NCBI RefSeq assembly: GCF_002783505.1
Contig: NZ_PFGL01000001.1
Coordinates: 216,783 to 280,782 of the forward strand
Origin: Shewanella sp. CG12_big_fil_rev_8_21_14_0_65_47_15
Lineage (GTDB): Bacteria > Pseudomonadota > Gammaproteobacteria > Enterobacterales > Shewanellaceae
Direction of reading: 5' to 3'
DNA: 64,000 bases
Below the pieces are notes generated by a model. That model saw only the letters and a program-made list of their open reading frames with translations. It ran no database searches and was not told the origin of the DNA. Each line of letters opens with the position of its first letter. The stretch's first letter is position 1. The position numbers and the translations under genes are program-made. Positions 1 to 9,446 of this stretch are shown here, one piece after another.

Positions 1-2
1 AA

Positions 3-1064
3 CAATATTTAGCCTGCTGCGAGCGCTTAGAAATAAAAGAACCACCAAGGGCCTACCTACTCGCCGCCGATGGCATGCTCAATGCGTTGGCGACCCGCTT
101 CCTTGGACGTCACTATATAGTGCTGTTCTCATCCATTGTGGATGCGCTTGAGTCAGATAAAGATGCGCTTAACTTCTATATCGGCCATGAGCTAGGCCAT
201 ATTCGCCGCAATCATATAGGCAAAGCGCCTTTGTTAGTGTTCGCCACTTGGTTGCCGTTAGTCGGCGCGGCCTATTCCCGCGCCTGTGAATACACCTGCG
301 ATCTCCACGGGCTGCGCTGCTGTAATAGTTTACGTTCGGCCACTAATGCCGTTGCCGTGCTGGCGGCCGGGGTTGAGCAATGGAAACGTATGAATGTGGA
401 CCAATATATTCGCCAAACCCAAGAATCGAGCGGATTTTGGATGTCATTGCACGAGCTTAATGGCAGCTATCCTTGGTTAACTAAACGTATGGCGAGGATC
501 CAAGCCAAGGCGCAGGGCAAAGATTATGCGGCGCCTTCTCGCAGTGCTTGGGCTTATGTTTTCAGCCTGTTTATGCCGCGTATGGGCACAGCGGGTGGTG
601 GTATGATTATCCTCGCGGCCATTATCGGTATTGCCGCTGCGGTCGCCATTCCCGCCTATAAGGACTACCAAGAAAAGATAGGCGCAAGCATAAGTTATGA
701 GGCGCCAGCAGATCAAACTCAGGCTTTAACTTTGACCGTTCCCGATACCGATGCAGCGGTTAAACACATAAATCAATTACATCAATCATTAACCCCCATT
801 ACAGACACCTTAACGGCCTACTACCAAGGCAATAAAGCTTGGCCAACTGAATTGGAAGCCCTAGGGCTCACGGATGCGCAACTGGCCACCTTCAATCTCT
901 ACACCGATGGCATAGTCGGGTTTGTGGGCGGTGAAACCCTAGGGGATTACCAAGACTATGAGGTGTACCTATCGCCCAAAGTCGATGAGCAAGACAATGT
1001 CACTTGGGTGTGTAGCAGTAGCGGTATTCCGGATGAGTATTTACCCGCAGATTGCCAAGGCTAA
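3..1064 (+). CDS. M48 metalloprotease with C-terminal pilin-like domain (5' partial)
   Basis: The reading frame is open to the left window edge, so the N-terminus is missing; the first in-window ATG (75) is internal, because the codons before it read as typical M48 sequence. The zinc motif HELGH lies 38-42 residues after that ATG, and a downstream ACEYTCD segment fits the third zinc ligand. From about residue 176 there is a hydrophobic segment followed by IPAYKDYQ. The C-terminus has the cysteine pair and IPDEYLPADC pattern usual at the end of type IV pilins. I infer a membrane-bound zinc peptidase fused to a pilin-like domain. No GFxxxE prepilin cleavage motif is visible before the hydrophobic segment, so PilD processing is doubtful. 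Confidence 0.85.
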   Translation, partial: QYLACCERLEIKEPPRAYLLAADGMLNALATRFLGRHYIVLFSSIVDALESDKDALNFYIGHELGHIRRNHIGKAPLLVFATWLPLVGAAYSRACEYTCDLHGLRCCNSLRSATNAVAVLAAGVEQWKRMNVDQYIRQTQESSGFWMSLHELNGSYPWLTKRMARIQAKAQGKDYAAPSRSAWAYVFSLFMPRMGTAGGGMIILAAIIGIAAAVAIPAYKDYQEKIGASISYEAPADQTQALTLTVPDTDAAVKHINQLHQSLTPITDTLTAYYQGNKAWPTELEALGLTDAQLATFNLYTDGIVGFVGGETLGDYQDYEVYLSPKVDEQDNVTWVCSSSGIPDEYLPADCQG

Positions 1065-1143
1065 GCCTGCGCCAACTCGGTTAGATATCGACTGAAGGAA
1101 GCTTTTTCTGAGGAAGTTATTTGTATTTCCTGAAGAAATAGTA

Positions 1144-1176
1144 AAAGGCACAAACAGAAGTTTGTGCCTTTCCTTA
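1144..1176 (+). terminator. Rho-independent terminator
   Basis: A 12-bp perfect stem (AAAGGCACAAAC / GTTTGTGCCTTT) with a 4-nt loop is followed by a T-rich stretch, 80 bases after the M48 gene. The rest of the gap up to 1414 contains only short direct repeats of CTAACTAAGCC near 1187-1207 and no convincing gene. Confidence 0.8.
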
Positions 1177-1414
1177 TCTTACTAACCCTAACTAAGCCTA
1201 ACTAAGCCTTAAAAGCCAAACCTAAGCGCCTTCGGTAAGCAGGTTATTGTCTTGATTGACTCATTGTGAGCATATCCACTTTCACTCCACACTTCAGCTT
1301 CCACTTCTTTACACTCCGGGGACTCCACCATTCTTGACCCCCTAATGCCTTACAGGCATCATAAATACGCAAAGAAAGTCTCATATTTTATCAAAGCATC
1401 AAGGAGTGATTGCA

Positions 1415-1819
1415 TTGAAATATTTTGCAATTATCAACAAAAAAGCCAATATCATTCATCAATTAAACGCACTCGCTCACATGAGTTTAGGTCTTGGGCA
1501 TCAATTATCCGACGAGTCTAACCACTTCCATGACTATATTGATGGCAGTGGTGGCATTCACCCAAACATTTCAATGTATCCATTTATTATTTACACATCA
1601 AAAAACTCAAATCAGATAAAAAGAATAAAAGCTGAACTCATCGCATTAGAATGTCGCCATACTAATTTTTTACACACTATGTTAGAAGGTGGGCACGAAG
1701 AGCAAGTAAGGCAAACTCGTGAAATCGATAGTGAAAACTTAGAATATATTGGCTTATGTGGTAGGTCTAACGATGAAAGTGTCTTCGCATTACTGAAAAA
1801 GCTATCCCTGTATCGATAA
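1415..1819 (+). CDS. DUF2000 family protein
   Basis: A small protein of 134 residues resembling DUF2000 proteins in length, the N-terminal KYFAIINKK strand, the central SMYPFIIYTS segment and the C-terminal LEYIGLCG strand. The biochemical role of the family is not known to me. AAGGAG at 1401-1406 overlaps a possible GTG start at 1406, so the TTG at 1415, eight bases after it, is the better start. The gene sits 21 bp upstream of an AraC-type regulator on the same strand. DUF2000 genes are often next to such regulators, so the two are probably co-transcribed. Confidence 0.7.
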   Translation: MKYFAIINKKANIIHQLNALAHMSLGLGHQLSDESNHFHDYIDGSGGIHPNISMYPFIIYTSKNSNQIKRIKAELIALECRHTNFLHTMLEGGHEEQVRQTREIDSENLEYIGLCGRSNDESVFALLKKLSLYR

Positions 1820-1840
1820 ATGGATTATTTGGAGTAGGTA

Positions 1841-2662
1841 ATGAGCACCTTGAAGTACTCTTGTTTTAAAGTAAACCCTATATTTCCTGAGGTCATGACC
1901 TCCCTGGGACATAAACTCTCCCATGAATGCTCGCCACACTTTCACCTCGATTATGATTTCACCTTAGTCACATCGGGAATATTAGAATTAAAAGTCGGCA
2001 ATAAAACACTATTCTATAGTCCTAATCAAATAAGCATCATCAACCCTGGCTATGTGCATTATGGTAAAGGTGTGGGGAAAGAGAGCCTTTCCACCAGAAA
2101 CGTCAGAATAAGCCAGAGATTTATCCATCAGATAGCGAGAGCAAACCATCCCAACTTCGAGTTTCCTCTTTTATTTTCTGAATCACCCATTTTTAGCACT
2201 GCAATGGTGACTTTATTTGAAACTTACTTCGACTTGTCGAGGAGTGATGATAGCCATCCCCAGGAAGTGTCAGAAATGGGTTGGAAACTATTCAACTCAC
2301 TAATCGACCTATCCAGCGAGGGAAAACCTAATCACTCAGATGACAGAAGGCGACTCAGTAAAAGCATAGAAATAATGGATAGCGATATAGGGACAAAATT
2401 GACAGTGGCAGACATAGCGAAAGCCGTTAATTTGTCAGAATATCATTTCATCAAAAAATTTAAGCAGATTTTTGGTTTGACCCCCTATAGCTATTTTATG
2501 CAAATGAAATTAGAAAAAGCTTTTAACGAACTGATTAAAGGAGAAAAAGTGAGCGATGTTGCTGTTAAATACAACTACTCAGATCAGGCTCACTTAAGTC
2601 GCCTTATAAAAAAACACTATGGCTATACCCCAGTTAAGGTGAAGTCAATCAGCCATAAATGA
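1841..2662 (+). CDS. AraC family transcriptional regulator
   Basis: A 273-residue protein with an N-terminal cupin-like effector domain (HFHLDYDF near residue 33, then a region with INPGYVHYG) and a C-terminal AraC double helix-turn-helix. The second half shows the family signature: LTVADIAKAVNLSEYHF, a GLTPYSYFMQMKLEKA segment, and VSDVAVKYNYSDQAHLSR. It faces the minus-strand azlCD/aminotransferase/dioxygenase block convergently and may once have controlled it, by analogy with amino-acid-export loci. The DUF2000 gene just upstream is its likely operon partner. Confidence 0.85.
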   Translation: MSTLKYSCFKVNPIFPEVMTSLGHKLSHECSPHFHLDYDFTLVTSGILELKVGNKTLFYSPNQISIINPGYVHYGKGVGKESLSTRNVRISQRFIHQIARANHPNFEFPLLFSESPIFSTAMVTLFETYFDLSRSDDSHPQEVSEMGWKLFNSLIDLSSEGKPNHSDDRRRLSKSIEIMDSDIGTKLTVADIAKAVNLSEYHFIKKFKQIFGLTPYSYFMQMKLEKAFNELIKGEKVSDVAVKYNYSDQAHLSRLIKKHYGYTPVKVKSISHK

Positions 2663-2697
2663 AAAGCCTAATATTATTCCACTCCGTTTATTTTATA

Positions 2698-3024
2698 TTA
2701 GAAAATGAAGTTAACTAATGTCAAATGAACGGCCAAACCAATACCTATCGACGCCAGTGCATTTTTTCGATACCAATAAACTAATAAAACAAGCAGTGCC
2801 GATAAAATTTGCGGCACACCATAAGGCTCAATGCTAAAGTCGACATGGATGAAGGAGTAGACCACAAGCAGCGTCATAACACCGACAGGCATTCTCTGTC
2901 CAATATATTTAAAATATTGGTTATCAGACAACTGAGCCATCAAAATAAAAGGGGCGAGTCGCAATCCTATAGTGACCGCGGACACTGTTAGTATCACCCA
3001 AAGCACATGCGTATCAGATATCAT
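2698..3024 (-). CDS. azlD: AzlD family branched-chain amino-acid transport protein
   Basis: A 108-residue hydrophobic protein with about four predicted membrane segments, matching AzlD in length and in the early R-x-x-PF pattern (RLAPFILM near residue 22). AzlD is the small subunit of the AzlCD exporter, which in other bacteria exports branched-chain or related amino acids across the inner membrane. Its start overlaps the end of azlC by 11 bp, indicating translational coupling. Confidence 0.85.
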   Translation of the reverse strand: MISDTHVLWVILTVSAVTIGLRLAPFILMAQLSDNQYFKYIGQRMPVGVMTLLVVYSFIHVDFSIEPYGVPQILSALLVLLVYWYRKNALASIGIGLAVHLTLVNFIF

Positions 3025-3727
3025 TAATGATCGCCTCTTCTCTAGAGTAAATATAATCTTTACTGATTAAGCTTAGATAACAAATTAAACCAGCTGCTAA
3101 AAATGCACTATGAACGACGTAATACTCCATCAAGACCCCAAAGACACTCGAAATGACAGCATATGTGATGGGCTTATTATCCACAGTATGGCGCACAGCA
3201 TCGATAGCCAATGTCACAAACATAGCGGTTAAGGCAAACTCAAACCCTGTTATTTCAGGAGGGATCAAAGTGCCAATAAGCGCGCCGATTAACGTGGCGC
3301 CGACCCACCATAAATGACTAATAACTTGCAGCAGGCTAATCTCAGCTCCTGTCAGCTTCTTACCCTCACTCGTACAAGTTATGCCATAGGTTTCATCGGT
3401 TAATGCGAAAATACCATATAACTTTTGCAATGGCGTACGCAGTAACTTAAGCGGAAAAGATAACCCATAAAAAATATGACGAAAATTAACGATTAACGTC
3501 GTCCATGCCACAGTCGCCAATGGCAGCCCTGCGAGAATAAAGCTAACGACCAAGAACTCAATTGAACCGGCGAAAATAACCAATGCTGCCACCGGTGCCC
3601 AAAACCATTGAACGCCACTCGACACCATAAACACCCCCAAAGCAAGCCCGAGTGGTACATAAGCGGTTGCGATGGGGATCGTCAATTTAGCTATATAAAA
3701 TATGCGGTTTATGTTCACTACCATCAC
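3014..3727 (-). CDS. azlC: AzlC family amino-acid exporter, large subunit
   Basis: A 237-residue multi-spanning membrane protein with AzlC hallmarks: an N-terminal PLGLALGVF segment, FAGSIEFL, a NFRHIFYGLSF motif and the TDETYGIT motif. With AzlD it forms the exporter. The start is uncertain by a few codons (GTG, ATG and GTG cluster after an AGGTG motif). About 100 bp separate it from the aminotransferase remnant upstream on the same strand, which suggests that the exporter once belonged to a pathway making a modified amino acid. Confidence 0.88.
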   Translation of the reverse strand: MMVVNINRIFYIAKLTIPIATAYVPLGLALGVFMVSSGVQWFWAPVAALVIFAGSIEFLVVSFILAGLPLATVAWTTLIVNFRHIFYGLSFPLKLLRTPLQKLYGIFALTDETYGITCTSEGKKLTGAEISLLQVISHLWWVGATLIGALIGTLIPPEITGFEFALTAMFVTLAIDAVRHTVDNKPITYAVISSVFGVLMEYYVVHSAFLAAGLICYLSLISKDYIYSREEAIINDI

Positions 3728-3829
3728 CTAGCTGAATAAAGAAGATTTAATACCCACGAAATAAAGATTAAGTTATCACTGACATTGAAATAACGGGCTC
3801 ATTCAACCTGAAATTGCCCGTTACATAGC

Positions 3830-4485
3830 CTAGAGACGCTCACTCACGGCCAATGTATCCAATATCATATTTAAACATGTCCTGAGCAATTGTTCGTCAC
3901 GGGCATAGGTCAGTCTAATACCATTTTTTGTTCCAAACACCTCTGCAGGCATCACCAAAAGCTGATGCTGTTCCAGTATTGTCCTGACAAGCTTTGCTGA
4001 ATCGACCGCATTTTTGGTATTAAACCAGGCGTAAGGTGTTTGATTAGGCGGGATCAGCTCTAAGTGATCTTTCGTCAATTCGGCAAACTTATCGAGCAAG
4101 GGACGGCCAATATTAAGATAATTACGGAATCTCTTAATATGCATTTCTTTTTCTGACAACACTTTCTTGGCTATATTTTCCAAGAGCAGTGAATTACATA
4201 CCGAGGTATAACGCTTATAGTTAACCATATTCTCAATAATATTATCGTTATTCGATACCGCCCATCCAAGCCTTAAAGCTGGTAACCCATATATTTTTGA
4301 GAGACTGGATACAGATAACGACAATTCATATTTATTAATGATTGAACCTGAAAAATCGAGTAAATATTCTTCATCGTTCACAATCCAAATATTTTTACGT
4401 TTACACAAGAATATAATATTTTGCCACTCTTGATCACTGAGTATTGCACCTGTTGGATTACAAGGACTATTTAACACTACCTATA
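3830..4485 (-). pseudogene. Aminotransferase class I/II, N-terminus deleted
   Basis: Only about the last 215 residues of a fold-type I PLP aminotransferase remain; complete members are near 370-400. The visible part begins at the strand LNSPCNPTG, contains NDEEY (PLP-ring Asp region), the Schiff-base lysine in SLSKIYGLPALRLGW and the C-terminal substrate-binding Arg in GIRLTYAR. The substrate and PLP-phosphate elements of the first ~150 residues are absent. The sequence before LNSPCNPTG belongs to a different gene (a 2OG-Fe oxygenase) in another frame, with the breakpoint near 4485. A GTG could start the fragment at 4477, but the product cannot be a working transaminase. Confidence 0.85.
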
Positions 4486-4946
4486 GGACGCACCAGAGAA
4501 ATAGCTCCATTAACATTATTGAGAGAGACGCAATGAATCGCGATATAATCGAATCCATCCCGATGGAATCCTTCGGGGGCAGGATAGCCATTAAAGTCAT
4601 TTTCAGCAGAGATTCGAATTTGATGACAGCCGATCTCATAATCATCTTGAGGGATTTTTGCACTCTTTATCAGTCGATGAACAATAGACTCAATATAATG
4701 CTTACTTTCCATAATTAAGGGTTCAAAATGCCGAATGACCCCTCCCATATAACGGTTAAGTTCCTCTGACTGTAGAAAAGTCGTGTTTTCTTTCTAATTT
4801 AATCTACTATTGGTGATTGAGCCTACGCTATAGGCGCGATGACGAAATACAGATTTAGACTTTAAATAATTATCTTCCTTAAGCTGATTAAATGAATTAA
4901 ACGGTGCAAACTTAAACTCTTCCTGTAACTCCAATATATCAATCAT
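4467..4946 (-). pseudogene. 2OG-Fe(II) dioxygenase (amino-acid hydroxylase family), truncated with amber stop
   Basis: Reading from the ATG at 4946, the frame gives an N-terminal segment with FRHRAYS, then an in-frame TAG at 4796-4794 (codon 51), then QSEELNRYMGGVIRHFEPL, a GCHQIRI strand and the iron-ligand region FHRDGFDYIAIHCVSLN. This order fits the 2OG-Fe dioxygenase family that includes Bacillus isoleucine 4-hydroxylase (IDO, about 240 residues). The reading ends where the aminotransferase fragment begins, so the C-terminal third with the second His ligand and the 2OG-binding Arg is missing. Two independent lesions (nonsense and deletion) make it a pseudogene. Family assignment is by motif only. 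Confidence 0.75.
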
Positions 4947-5085
4947 CCTACTTACTCCATTATATGCAGGTTTCGGAGAAGCATAATAATTCTATTGAGG
5001 CGCGTATTGAAGGATATGGTTAATAACTTTGAAGAATACTGCGATTATTGCATCAGGGTGAGGCTCAACTCAAAAATAGGGCATT

Positions 5086-5121
5086 AAAAAAGGCACAAAA
5101 CCAAGGGTTTGTGCCTTTTTT
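5086..5121 (-). terminator. Terminator of the hutUH transcript
   Basis: A near-perfect hairpin (AAAAAAGGCACAAA / TTTGTGCCTTTTTT) lies about 40 bases past the hutH stop. It has A and T tracts on both sides, so it could work from either strand. The remainder of 4947-5161 shows no gene. Confidence 0.8.
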
Positions 5122-5161
5122 GTATGCATTCAGTGCTTAAGCGAACTTATAATAATGCCCC

Positions 5162-6703
5162 TTAAAAGCTGGCTAGCGTTCCTGCTGGCAGGTAAGCGTT
5201 AAAGCTTGCTGTGTATAACAAATCTGTCGCAGCTTCGATATCCGGTGCGAAGTATCTGTCTTTATCGTAATAGGCAACGACTTCACGTAATTCGGCTTTG
5301 GCCTTAGCCACTGCTGTACTTGGGGCTAAAGGTGCGCGGAAATCTAAACCCTGCGCCGCTGCTAACAATTCAATTGCCAGTACACCACGGGTATTTTCGC
5401 TCATATCTCGCAGGCGGCGCGCCGCGAAGGTCGCCATAGAAACGTGATCTTCTTGGTTGGCCGAGGTCGGCAAACTGTCAACCGATGCAGGATGGGCGTA
5501 GGTTTTGTTTTCAGAGGCCAATGCCGCCGCCGTCACTTGGGCGATCATAAAGCCCGAGTTCACCCCGCCGTTCTTAACGAGGAAAGGTGGCAGTTTAGAC
5601 AGGCTAGAATCGATGAGCAGCGCGATACGACGCTCAGCAATCGCGCCTAATTCAGCAATCGCAATCGCCAAGTTATCCGCGGCCATGGCGACAGGTTCGG
5701 CGTGGAAGTTACCGCCAGAGATAATATCGCCAGTATCTTGGAACACCAGCGGGTTATCGGTCACGCCATTGGCCTCAGTGCCTAACACTTCGGCCGCGTG
5801 GCGAATTTGAGTTAAGCAAGCGCCTAACACCTGTGGCTGACAGCGCAGTGAATAAGGATCCTGCACCTTCTCGCAGTTCACATGGCTTAAGCTAATTTCG
5901 GACTCATCACCCAGTAGATGGCGGAACACCATGGCTGAATCGATTTGACCTTTCTGACCTCGGGCGGCGTGGATGCGAGGATCGAACGGACTACGGCTAC
6001 CCATAGCCGCCTCGACGCTCATGGCGCCAATCACTGAACTGGCGGCAAATAAGTCTTCGGCATGGAACAGACCTTCCAGCGCCAGCGCGGTAGACGCTTG
6101 GGTGCCGTTAAGCAGCGCTAGACCTTCTTTAGCGGCTAAGTCGAGCGGCTTAAGGCCGGCGATTTCTAAGCCTTCGGCGGCCGAAATAATCTGCCCTTGG
6201 TAGCTCATTTCACCTTCGCCCAGCAGCGGCAAACACATATGGGCTAACGGTGCTAAGTCGCCGGAGGCGCCAACGGAACCCTTTTCAGGCACGCAGGGAT
6301 AAACCTCGGCATTCACTAAGCTAATGAGGAAGTTGATGACTTCTAAACGAATGCCCGAAAAACCACGGCTTAAGGAGTTGATCTTTAACACCATCATCAG
6401 GCGCACTGTGGCGTCCTGCATATACTGGCCCGTGCCCGCCGCATGGGATAACACGATAGAGCGTTGCAGTAATTGCAGATCTTCCGGGGCAATCTTAGTG
6501 TTGGCCAGCAGACCAAAACCTGTGTTGATGCCATAAACGGTGCGGCCTTCATCCAATACCTTTTGCACGATTTGCGCGCTGGTGTTGATCTCGGTAATCG
6601 CCTCTGGCGCCAATTCGAGTGTCAGTTTATGGCGACTGATTTCACGCAGTTGCGCCAGGCTTAGGCTGCCGGGCGTTAATACTAAATGATTGACTGATTT
6701 CAT
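5162..6703 (-). CDS. hutH: Histidine ammonia-lyase
   Basis: A 513-residue protein, the normal HutH length. It deaminates L-histidine to urocanate and ammonia in the cytoplasm, the first step of histidine degradation. The Ala-Ser-Gly triad that cyclises to the MIO cofactor is visible in [15 protein letters not shown] (about residues 142-156), and [12 protein letters not shown] supplies the conserved active-site Tyr. It lies downstream of hutU on the same strand with a 64-bp gap and is followed by a strong terminator, so the two form an operon, probably under HutC control. Confidence 0.98.
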   Translation of the reverse strand: MKSVNHLVLTPGSLSLAQLREISRHKLTLELAPEAITEINTSAQIVQKVLDEGRTVYGINTGFGLLANTKIAPEDLQLLQRSIVLSHAAGTGQYMQDATVRLMMVLKINSLSRGFSGIRLEVINFLISLVNAEVYPCVPEKGSVGASGDLAPLAHMCLPLLGEGEMSYQGQIISAAEGLEIAGLKPLDLAAKEGLALLNGTQASTALALEGLFHAEDLFAASSVIGAMSVEAAMGSRSPFDPRIHAARGQKGQIDSAMVFRHLLGDESEISLSHVNCEKVQDPYSLRCQPQVLGACLTQIRHAAEVLGTEANGVTDNPLVFQDTGDIISGGNFHAEPVAMAADNLAIAIAELGAIAERRIALLIDSSLSKLPPFLVKNGGVNSGFMIAQVTAAALASENKTYAHPASVDSLPTSANQEDHVSMATFAARRLRDMSENTRGVLAIELLAAAQGLDFRAPLAPSTAVAKAKAELREVVAYYDKDRYFAPDIEAATDLLYTASFNAYLPAGTLASF

Positions 6704-6767
6704 TTTTATATCCGTATTCTTCTGGTTGTTTTTAACGGGGCTGTTTTTAACAGTTTGCTTTTCACGG

Positions 6768-8438
6768 TTAGCCTTTAAGCATGGGCAGATCTAAGCCCTG
6801 CTCCTTGGCGCAGTTTTTGGCGATCTCATAACCCGCATCCGCATGACGCATCACGCCTGTCGCTGGGTCATTCCACAGTACGCGGCCAACCCGTTTAGCC
6901 GCCGCATCTGTGCCATCACAGACGATCACTACGCCCGAGTGTTGGCTAAAGCCCATGCCTACACCACCACCGTGGTGCAGCGACACCCAAGTCGCGCCAC
7001 TGGCGGTGTTGAGCAGCGCGTTTAGTAATGGCCAGTCTGATACTGCGTCCGAACCATCCAGCATAGATTCGGTTTCACGGTTAGGGCTGGCGACTGAACC
7101 TGAGTCTAAGTGGTCACGGCCGATCACTATTGGCGCCGACAGCTCACCGTTTTTGACCATCTCGTTAAAGGCTAACGCTAAACGCGCACGGTCTTTTAAG
7201 CCCACCCAGCAGATACGCGCCGGTAGACCTTGGAAGGCGATGCGCTCGCGCGCCATATCTAACCAGTTGTGCAGGTGTGGATTGTCGGGGATCAGTTCCT
7301 TCACTTTGGCGTCGGTCTTGTAGATATCCTCTGGATCGCCAGACAGAGCCACCCAACGGAATGGGCCGATACCTTCGCAGAAGAGTGGTCGAATATAAGC
7401 AGGTACGAAGCCAGGGAAATCGAAGGCGTTTTTAACGCCAGTTTCGAAGGCCATTTGGCGAATATTGTTACCATAATCTAAGGTCGCCGCGCCCGCCGCT
7501 TGCAGATCCAGCATGGCTTGCACCTGTACCGCCATCGAGGCTTTAGCCGCTTTCACGACTGCCGCTTCATCGGTTTTACGCATGTCGGCTGCTTGCGCCA
7601 TAGTCCAACCCTGTGGCAAATAGCCATTCAGTGGATCGTGGGCTGAGGTTTGGTCGGTCACTACATCGGGTGTAACACCGCGCTTAACTAACTCGGCAAA
7701 CACATCGGCGGCGTTGGCTAATAAACCCACTGACACTGGATGACCTGAGTTGTTTGCCTCTTCAATCATGGCGATGGCTTCATCTAATGAAGTCGCCTTT
7801 TTATCCACATAGCGAGTACGCAGACGAAAATCGATGCGAGTCTCGTCGACTTCACAGGCGAGCACAGAGAAGCCTGCCATAGTCCCGGCGAGCGTTTGCG
7901 CGCCGCCCATGCCGCCTAAGCCGCCAGTGAGGATCCATTTGCCTTTGGAGATGCCATCAAAGTGTTGTTTTGCCACGGCAACGAAGGTCTCGTAGGTGCC
8001 CTGGACAATGCCCTGAGTACCGATGTAAATCCAAGAACCCGCGGTCATCTGGCCATACATGGCCAAACCTAACTTATCTAACTCGTTGAAATGCTCCCAA
8101 TTTGCCCAATGTGGCACTAGGTTTGAGTTAGCAATTAATACCCGCGGTGCATCCGCGTGGGTGCGAAACACGCCCACAGGCTTGCCCGATTGCACTAATA
8201 GGGTTTCGTCATCTTCGAGACGTTGTAGCACTTCGATGATTTTGTCGTAGCAATCCCAGTCGCGGGCAGCGCGGCCGATACCGCCGTAAACCACTAAATC
8301 CTCTGGGCGCTCGGCCACATCGGGATGTAAGTTGTTCATTAACATGCGCATTGGCGCTTCGGTTAACCAGCTTTTACAGCTTAATTGGCTGCCGTGGGGC
8401 GCAATAATGCGGCGGCTTGGGTCGTGTCGCTTATCCAT
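6768..8438 (-). CDS. hutU: Urocanate hydratase
   Basis: A 556-residue protein converting urocanate to imidazolonepropionate with a tightly bound NAD. The conserved [10 protein letters not shown] nucleotide-binding segment (about residues 170-180) and the C-terminal [15 protein letters not shown] motif are present. A six-codon longer frame exists upstream, but GAGGA lies seven bases before the ATG at 8438, so that start is preferred. It lies between hutC (126 bp upstream) and hutH. Confidence 0.98.
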   Translation of the reverse strand: MDKRHDPSRRIIAPHGSQLSCKSWLTEAPMRMLMNNLHPDVAERPEDLVVYGGIGRAARDWDCYDKIIEVLQRLEDDETLLVQSGKPVGVFRTHADAPRVLIANSNLVPHWANWEHFNELDKLGLAMYGQMTAGSWIYIGTQGIVQGTYETFVAVAKQHFDGISKGKWILTGGLGGMGGAQTLAGTMAGFSVLACEVDETRIDFRLRTRYVDKKATSLDEAIAMIEEANNSGHPVSVGLLANAADVFAELVKRGVTPDVVTDQTSAHDPLNGYLPQGWTMAQAADMRKTDEAAVVKAAKASMAVQVQAMLDLQAAGAATLDYGNNIRQMAFETGVKNAFDFPGFVPAYIRPLFCEGIGPFRWVALSGDPEDIYKTDAKVKELIPDNPHLHNWLDMARERIAFQGLPARICWVGLKDRARLALAFNEMVKNGELSAPIVIGRDHLDSGSVASPNRETESMLDGSDAVSDWPLLNALLNTASGATWVSLHHGGGVGMGFSQHSGVVIVCDGTDAAAKRVGRVLWNDPATGVMRHADAGYEIAKNCAKEQGLDLPMLKG

Positions 8439-8563
8439 TGAGATGTCCTCTTTCAACCTGTTGAACTCACTCGCCTTACGGCTAAGTGCTATTGTTTTTA
8501 TTGTGTTTTTGTCGCTAAACCTAAGGTTAAAGGCATAAGCTCTTAACGGGTTTTCGCGAGTTG

Positions 8564-9271
8564 TTATTTATTGAATGTCAGATGTCCGCCGAGTTTAAAG
8601 CGGCTACCCGGGTGTACTAATTTGGCAAAACTCACCACCCCTTGGCGTGACCAAGTGCGGCGTAAAATCTGTAAACAGGGCTCGGTCGCGGGGATCGCTA
8701 ACCTCTGCTGCAATTCGCTACTGGCAATAATAGCCTCAATCGTATGATGCGCTTCGGTCAGTGGCGCCACCTGAGACAAATATTCATGGGGTGTCTGTTC
8801 ACTAAAATCCTGCGCCAGATAGTCGGGCGCAAAGGCGGGGTTCACATAACGCTCCTCCACCTGGAGCGGCACGCCCTGCTCGCAATGCACTAATATTGAA
8901 TGAAATACCGAACTGTCCACTTCGAGCGCCAGTGCGATGGCAATCGGCGCACTAGCATTGACTCGATGGAGTGCTAACTGCTGCACACTGTAACCATGGC
9001 CACGGTCTTTGATTTCGTCGGCGATATTGCGAATGGCGAGCATGGAAGATTGCGACTTACGCCCCGCCACAAAGGTGCCAAGCCCCTGTGAACGCTCTAG
9101 CACCCCATTGTCTGTCAGTTCCGTCAAGGCACGGCGCGCCGTCATGCGGCTACAGACAAATAGCTCGGCGAGCTGGTTCTCCGAGGGCACGCGGGCATTC
9201 TCTTCCCACTCACCGGACTCGATACAGGTGATAATGTATTGCTTAATTTCTGCAAACTTAGGAATAGCCAA
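8564..9271 (-). CDS. hutC: GntR/HutC family histidine-utilisation repressor
   Basis: A 235-residue regulator with an N-terminal winged helix-turn-helix ([22 protein letters not shown]) and a C-terminal UTRA ligand domain. HutC repressors use urocanate as inducer. The gene is divergent from hutI; the 175-bp space between them holds the palindromic operator. It probably represses hutI and its own transcript, which may continue into hutU and hutH. I saw no second copy of the palindrome in the hutC-hutU gap. Confidence 0.93.
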   Translation of the reverse strand: MAIPKFAEIKQYIITCIESGEWEENARVPSENQLAELFVCSRMTARRALTELTDNGVLERSQGLGTFVAGRKSQSSMLAIRNIADEIKDRGHGYSVQQLALHRVNASAPIAIALALEVDSSVFHSILVHCEQGVPLQVEERYVNPAFAPDYLAQDFSEQTPHEYLSQVAPLTEAHHTIEAIIASSELQQRLAIPATEPCLQILRRTWSRQGVVSFAKLVHPGSRFKLGGHLTFNK

Positions 9272-9350
9272 AACATTTCCTCGGTATAAGAATCTAAAAT
9301 CTAGTAGGTGCTAGCCACTCTTTCAAACGTTCGAAATTGCGGCTACAATC

Positions 9351-9382
9351 CTAGCTTGTATATACAAGTAAATACAAGCTAG
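9351..9382. promoter_or_regulatory. HutC-type operator
   Basis: The perfect 14-bp palindrome CTTGTATATACAAG at 9355-9368 is nested in a wider inverted repeat with arms CTAGCTTGTAT (9351-9361) and ATACAAGCTAG (9372-9382). The sequence fits GntR/HutC family sites (TTGTATnTACAA type). Its position between the divergent hutC and hutI genes supports control of both promoters. The overlapping arms could let two dimers bind side by side. Confidence 0.75.
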
Positions 9383-9446
9383 CTCACATAACTTTCGATA
9401 ATAAAGAGTTTGCGGGGCCAAAAAACCAACGCAGCGAGGGATAAAG

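Noticed and set aside
1187..1207. CTAACTAAGCC repeats as a CRISPR or iteron
   Set aside because: Only two or three adjacent copies of a short unit with no spacers of constant length.
4794..4796. The in-frame TAG as a recoded (pyrrolysine) codon
   Set aside because: No pyrrolysine machinery is expected in Shewanella and the gene is also truncated at its other end, so plain decay explains it.
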